A DNA stretch of 44,577 nt from Flammeovirgaceae bacterium (GTDB lineage Bacteria > Bacteroidota > Bacteroidia > Cytophagales > Cyclobacteriaceae): NCBI GenBank assembly GCA_023251155.1, contig JAHEZH010000034.1, positions 1 through 44,577 on the forward strand. The letters run 5' to 3'. Below are positions 42,879-44,577 of the stretch, in pieces. Numbering within the stretch: position 1 is the first letter of the stretch; each line of letters begins with the position of its first letter. Under the pieces are notes generated by a model. It saw only the letters and a program-made list of their open reading frames with translations, made no database searches and had not been told where the DNA came from. The translations under genes were made by a program, and so were the position numbers.

Positions 42879-43682
42879 TTATTTTCCAATGCGGATGGCG
42901 TAGGTGGCAGGCCACTGTTTTCCGGTAATCAGTACTAGTTTGCTTTTCTTTTCATAAGCAATACCATTGAGTACATCTGCCTGCGGATCGGTCACTCTTA
43001 CCTTCTCACCGATCTCGGACAGGTCAAGCTTGCCCACTACGTCTCCGGTAGCCGGGTCGATTTTGTAAATGTTGTTGGTCAGATATTGATTCGCATAGAT
43101 ATATCCTTCAATGTATTCCAGTTCATTCAGGTTTTTCACTACTCCCTTTTTGTCCTTTACGGTGATCGTATGTTCGTCTTTCAGGGTCACGGTGTCTTTG
43201 AAATGAATCACATTCGTGCCATCGCTCACAATCAGTTGTTTCCCGTCGTGTGTGATGCCCCAGCCTTCGTGCTCATACGTAAATGTGTCTATCTTTTTGA
43301 AAGTAGTCGCATCGTAAACAAAGCCTTCTTTATTCTGCCAGGTGAGCTGGTAGATTTTATTATTGAGGAAAGTGATGCCTTCGCCGAAATATTTATCGGC
43401 AAGAATTACCTTTTTGTCTTGAATGCCGGTAGCAATATTTACTTCCGCAATCCAGGAACCGGCCTGGCCGGTGCTTTCGAATAACCTTCCCTTTTCAATC
43501 ACCAGCCCTTGCGTATAGGCAGTTCTGTCGTGCGGGAAAAGCTTGGCAATGGAGTAGGATATCAGGGTTTCATCCTTATCTGCGGGTGGTACTGCCGGTG
43601 GTTGCTTTTCTTTCGATGAGCAGGAGGCCAGCAGGAGGAGAATGAAAAAACAAAAAAGGTGTTTGTACGGGGCTGAAAACAT
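42879..43682 (-). CDS. Glutaminyl-peptide cyclotransferase (plant-type beta-propeller) lipoprotein
   Basis: A 267-residue lipoprotein with lipobox LLASC (Cys21), then a Pro-rich linker and a five-bladed propeller of the glutamine cyclotransferase type. Conserved segments are FPHDRTAYTQGLVIEKGRLFES, YFGEGITFLNNKIYQLTW, YEHEGWGIT, LNELEYIEGYIYAN and DVLNGIAYE, carrying the Glu residues typical of the active site. It converts N-terminal glutamine to pyroglutamate in secreted peptides and proteins, a frequent maturation of Bacteroidota exported proteins. The start ATG 43682 lies one base after a strong hairpin in the leader. It is 72 bases downstream of leuA. Confidence 0.94.
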   Translation of the reverse strand: MFSAPYKHLFCFFILLLLASCSSKEKQPPAVPPADKDETLISYSIAKLFPHDRTAYTQGLVIEKGRLFESTGQAGSWIAEVNIATGIQDKKVILADKYFGEGITFLNNKIYQLTWQNKEGFVYDATTFKKIDTFTYEHEGWGITHDGKQLIVSDGTNVIHFKDTVTLKDEHTITVKDKKGVVKNLNELEYIEGYIYANQYLTNNIYKIDPATGDVVGKLDLSEIGEKVRVTDPQADVLNGIAYEKKSKLVLITGKQWPATYAIRIGK

Positions 43683-43683
43683 A

Positions 43684-43725
43684 ATTCGCTTACCTCTTCC
43701 GTTAGTGGGGAAAAGATAAGCGAAT
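43684..43725 (-). promoter_or_regulatory. 17-bp-stem RNA hairpin between leuA and the cyclotransferase start
   Basis: On the minus strand the arms 43725-43709 and 43700-43684 pair over 17 consecutive positions with two G-U wobbles and an eight-base loop. On the plus strand the same positions give two C-A mismatches, so the structure is specific to the leuA-direction RNA. The 3' arm contains the purine run GGAAGAGG and ends one base before the ATG. There is no U tract, so it is more likely a translational or processing element than a simple terminator. Confidence 0.75.
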
Positions 43726-43754
43726 AACTGAAATGTATCGGAATAATGGAAATT

Positions 43755-44577
43755 TTACTTGTTGACGAGTACCGGCATGCTGGCAGCCAGTACAATCAAA
43801 TCGTCATCATTCACTTCTTTCTTCTCATCAGCTACCTGTAAGAAGTATTCGTAAACGGTGTTCAGGTCGGTTCCTTCAAACTTATGGCCCAATAGTTCGA
43901 GGCGGTGTTTCAAGGCGGCCCGTCCGCTCCGGGCAGTCAATACAATAGAGGAAGAGGGAACACCCACATCCGAAGGATTGATGATTTCATAATTTTCTGC
44001 ATGCTTCAGGAAGCCATCCTGATGAATACCGGAAGAGTGAGCAAACGCATTTTTACCGACAATGGCTTTGTTCGCCTGCACAGGCATGCGCATCATGCTG
44101 CTCACCAGGTGACTGATCTCAAACAGGCGTTCTGATTTTATATTGGTATACAGATCAAGATCCTTATGTACTTTCAGTGTCATGGCTACTTCTTCCAATG
44201 AAGTATTGCCGGCACGTTCTCCTATACCGTTGATGGTTACTTCCGCCTGACGTGCTCCGTTCATCAAGCCTGTAATAGTGTTAGCTGTGGCCATGCCTAA
44301 GTCGTTATGACAATGAACCGAAATGCAGGCCTTGTCAATGTTCTTTACATGCTCAAACAAATACTGAATCCGTTTTCCATAGAGATTAGGTAAGCAGTAG
44401 CCCGTGGTGTCGGGAATATTCACGACATCAGCACCGGCGGCAATAACGGCTTCCGTCAGGCGTGCCAGAAATTCAAGATCGGCACGGCCGGCATCTTCCG
44501 CAAAAAATTCCACCTCATATCCTTTTGACTTTGCATACTTGGTAGCCCATACGCCTTTCTCAATTACTTCCTCACGC
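43755..44577 (-). CDS. leuA: Partial 2-isopropylmalate synthase, short form (5' end outside window)
   Basis: The last ~273 residues of an acetyl-CoA-dependent synthase making 2-isopropylmalate, the first step of leucine synthesis. The frame is open to the window end. Visible motifs are EFFAEDAGRAD, NIPDTTGYCLP, the metal-binding SVHCHNDLGMATAN, GERAGNTSLEEV and HSSGIHQDGFLK. The protein stops about 20 residues after the catalytic/subdomain region (DDLIVLAASMPVLVNK), so the C-terminal leucine-binding regulatory domain of long LeuA is missing. A related enzyme such as a homocitrate- or citramalate-type synthase cannot be fully excluded without the N-terminus. Confidence 0.88.
   Translation of the reverse strand, partial: REEVIEKGVWATKYAKSKGYEVEFFAEDAGRADLEFLARLTEAVIAAGADVVNIPDTTGYCLPNLYGKRIQYLFEHVKNIDKACISVHCHNDLGMATANTITGLMNGARQAEVTINGIGERAGNTSLEEVAMTLKVHKDLDLYTNIKSERLFEISHLVSSMMRMPVQANKAIVGKNAFAHSSGIHQDGFLKHAENYEIINPSDVGVPSSSIVLTARSGRAALKHRLELLGHKFEGTDLNTVYEYFLQVADEKKEVNDDDLIVLAASMPVLVNK

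Noticed and set aside
42804-42880. Possible tiny gene from the 22 open codons after the cyclotransferase stop
   Set aside because: There is no ATG/GTG start at a suitable distance from the SD-like site and the peptide has no recognisable features; the site is kept only as a finding.

Overview
The window is a gene-dense stretch of chromosome from a member of the Bacteroidota, most likely Cytophagales (for example the Chryseolinea/Ohtaekwangia neighbourhood). This placement is inference from gene content, not from a marker search. Supporting signs are TAnnTTTG-type promoters, few Shine-Dalgarno sequences, many lipoproteins with LxxC lipoboxes, a DUF1080 lipoprotein, a TlpA-like lipoprotein with a long N-terminal domain, secreted amidohydrolase-like proteins and an Ada-like protein without the N-terminal Ada zinc domain. 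I see no rRNA, tRNA, insertion sequence, phage gene, CRISPR array or origin. No intergenic gap exceeds about 300 bases.

Layout. 1-5.1 kb: the 3' part of a repeat-containing surface protein, a MATE transporter, a small coiled-coil protein, an easily missed small lipoprotein, cmk and a DUF502 membrane protein. 5.1-8.3 kb: a DUF4345 membrane protein divergent from an AraC-type regulator, whose gene overlaps that of a membrane-anchored transglutaminase-like protein; a DUF350-like membrane protein and a SpoIIAA/STAS-like protein follow. 8.3-12 kb: tlpA-like and mnmA on the minus strand, then a CaiB-type CoA transferase. 12.2-24.5 kb: two complete export systems back to back. Each begins with a TetR regulator and ends with its own TolC: tetR-RND-MFP-tolC, then tetR-ABC-HlyD-tolC. 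The ABC protein has lost most of its catalytic motifs. 24.6-29.2 kb: three tandem secreted amidohydrolase paralogues, of which only the middle one keeps its metal ligands. 29.4-33.6 kb: a multi-PAS histidine kinase, a SpoU-type RNA methyltransferase and a divergent RlmI-like methyltransferase. 33.7-36.4 kb: typA/bipA and a TPR protein.

36.5-41.3 kb holds a probable alkylation-damage neighbourhood: an Ada-like HTH/methyltransferase, a metallo-beta-lactamase-fold protein, a non-AlkB 2OG-Fe(II) oxygenase, a DUF1080 lipoprotein and an AlkA glycosylase that starts on the base after the DUF1080 stop. 41.3-42.8 kb is a tight minus-strand operon of an ECF-like sigma factor, a 90-residue soluble anti-sigma-like protein and a divergent ClpP paralogue, which suggests proteolytic control of a sigma factor. 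42.9-44.6 kb holds a glutaminyl-peptide cyclotransferase lipoprotein and the 3' part of a short-form leuA, separated by a 17-bp-stem hairpin that ends one base before the cyclotransferase start codon.

The strongest candidates for undescribed biology are the sigma/anti-sigma-like/ClpP operon, the amidohydrolase trio with two metal-less members, the Ada/2OG-oxygenase/AlkA neighbourhood and the degenerate ABC exporter. All homology statements come from reading motifs; no database search was run.
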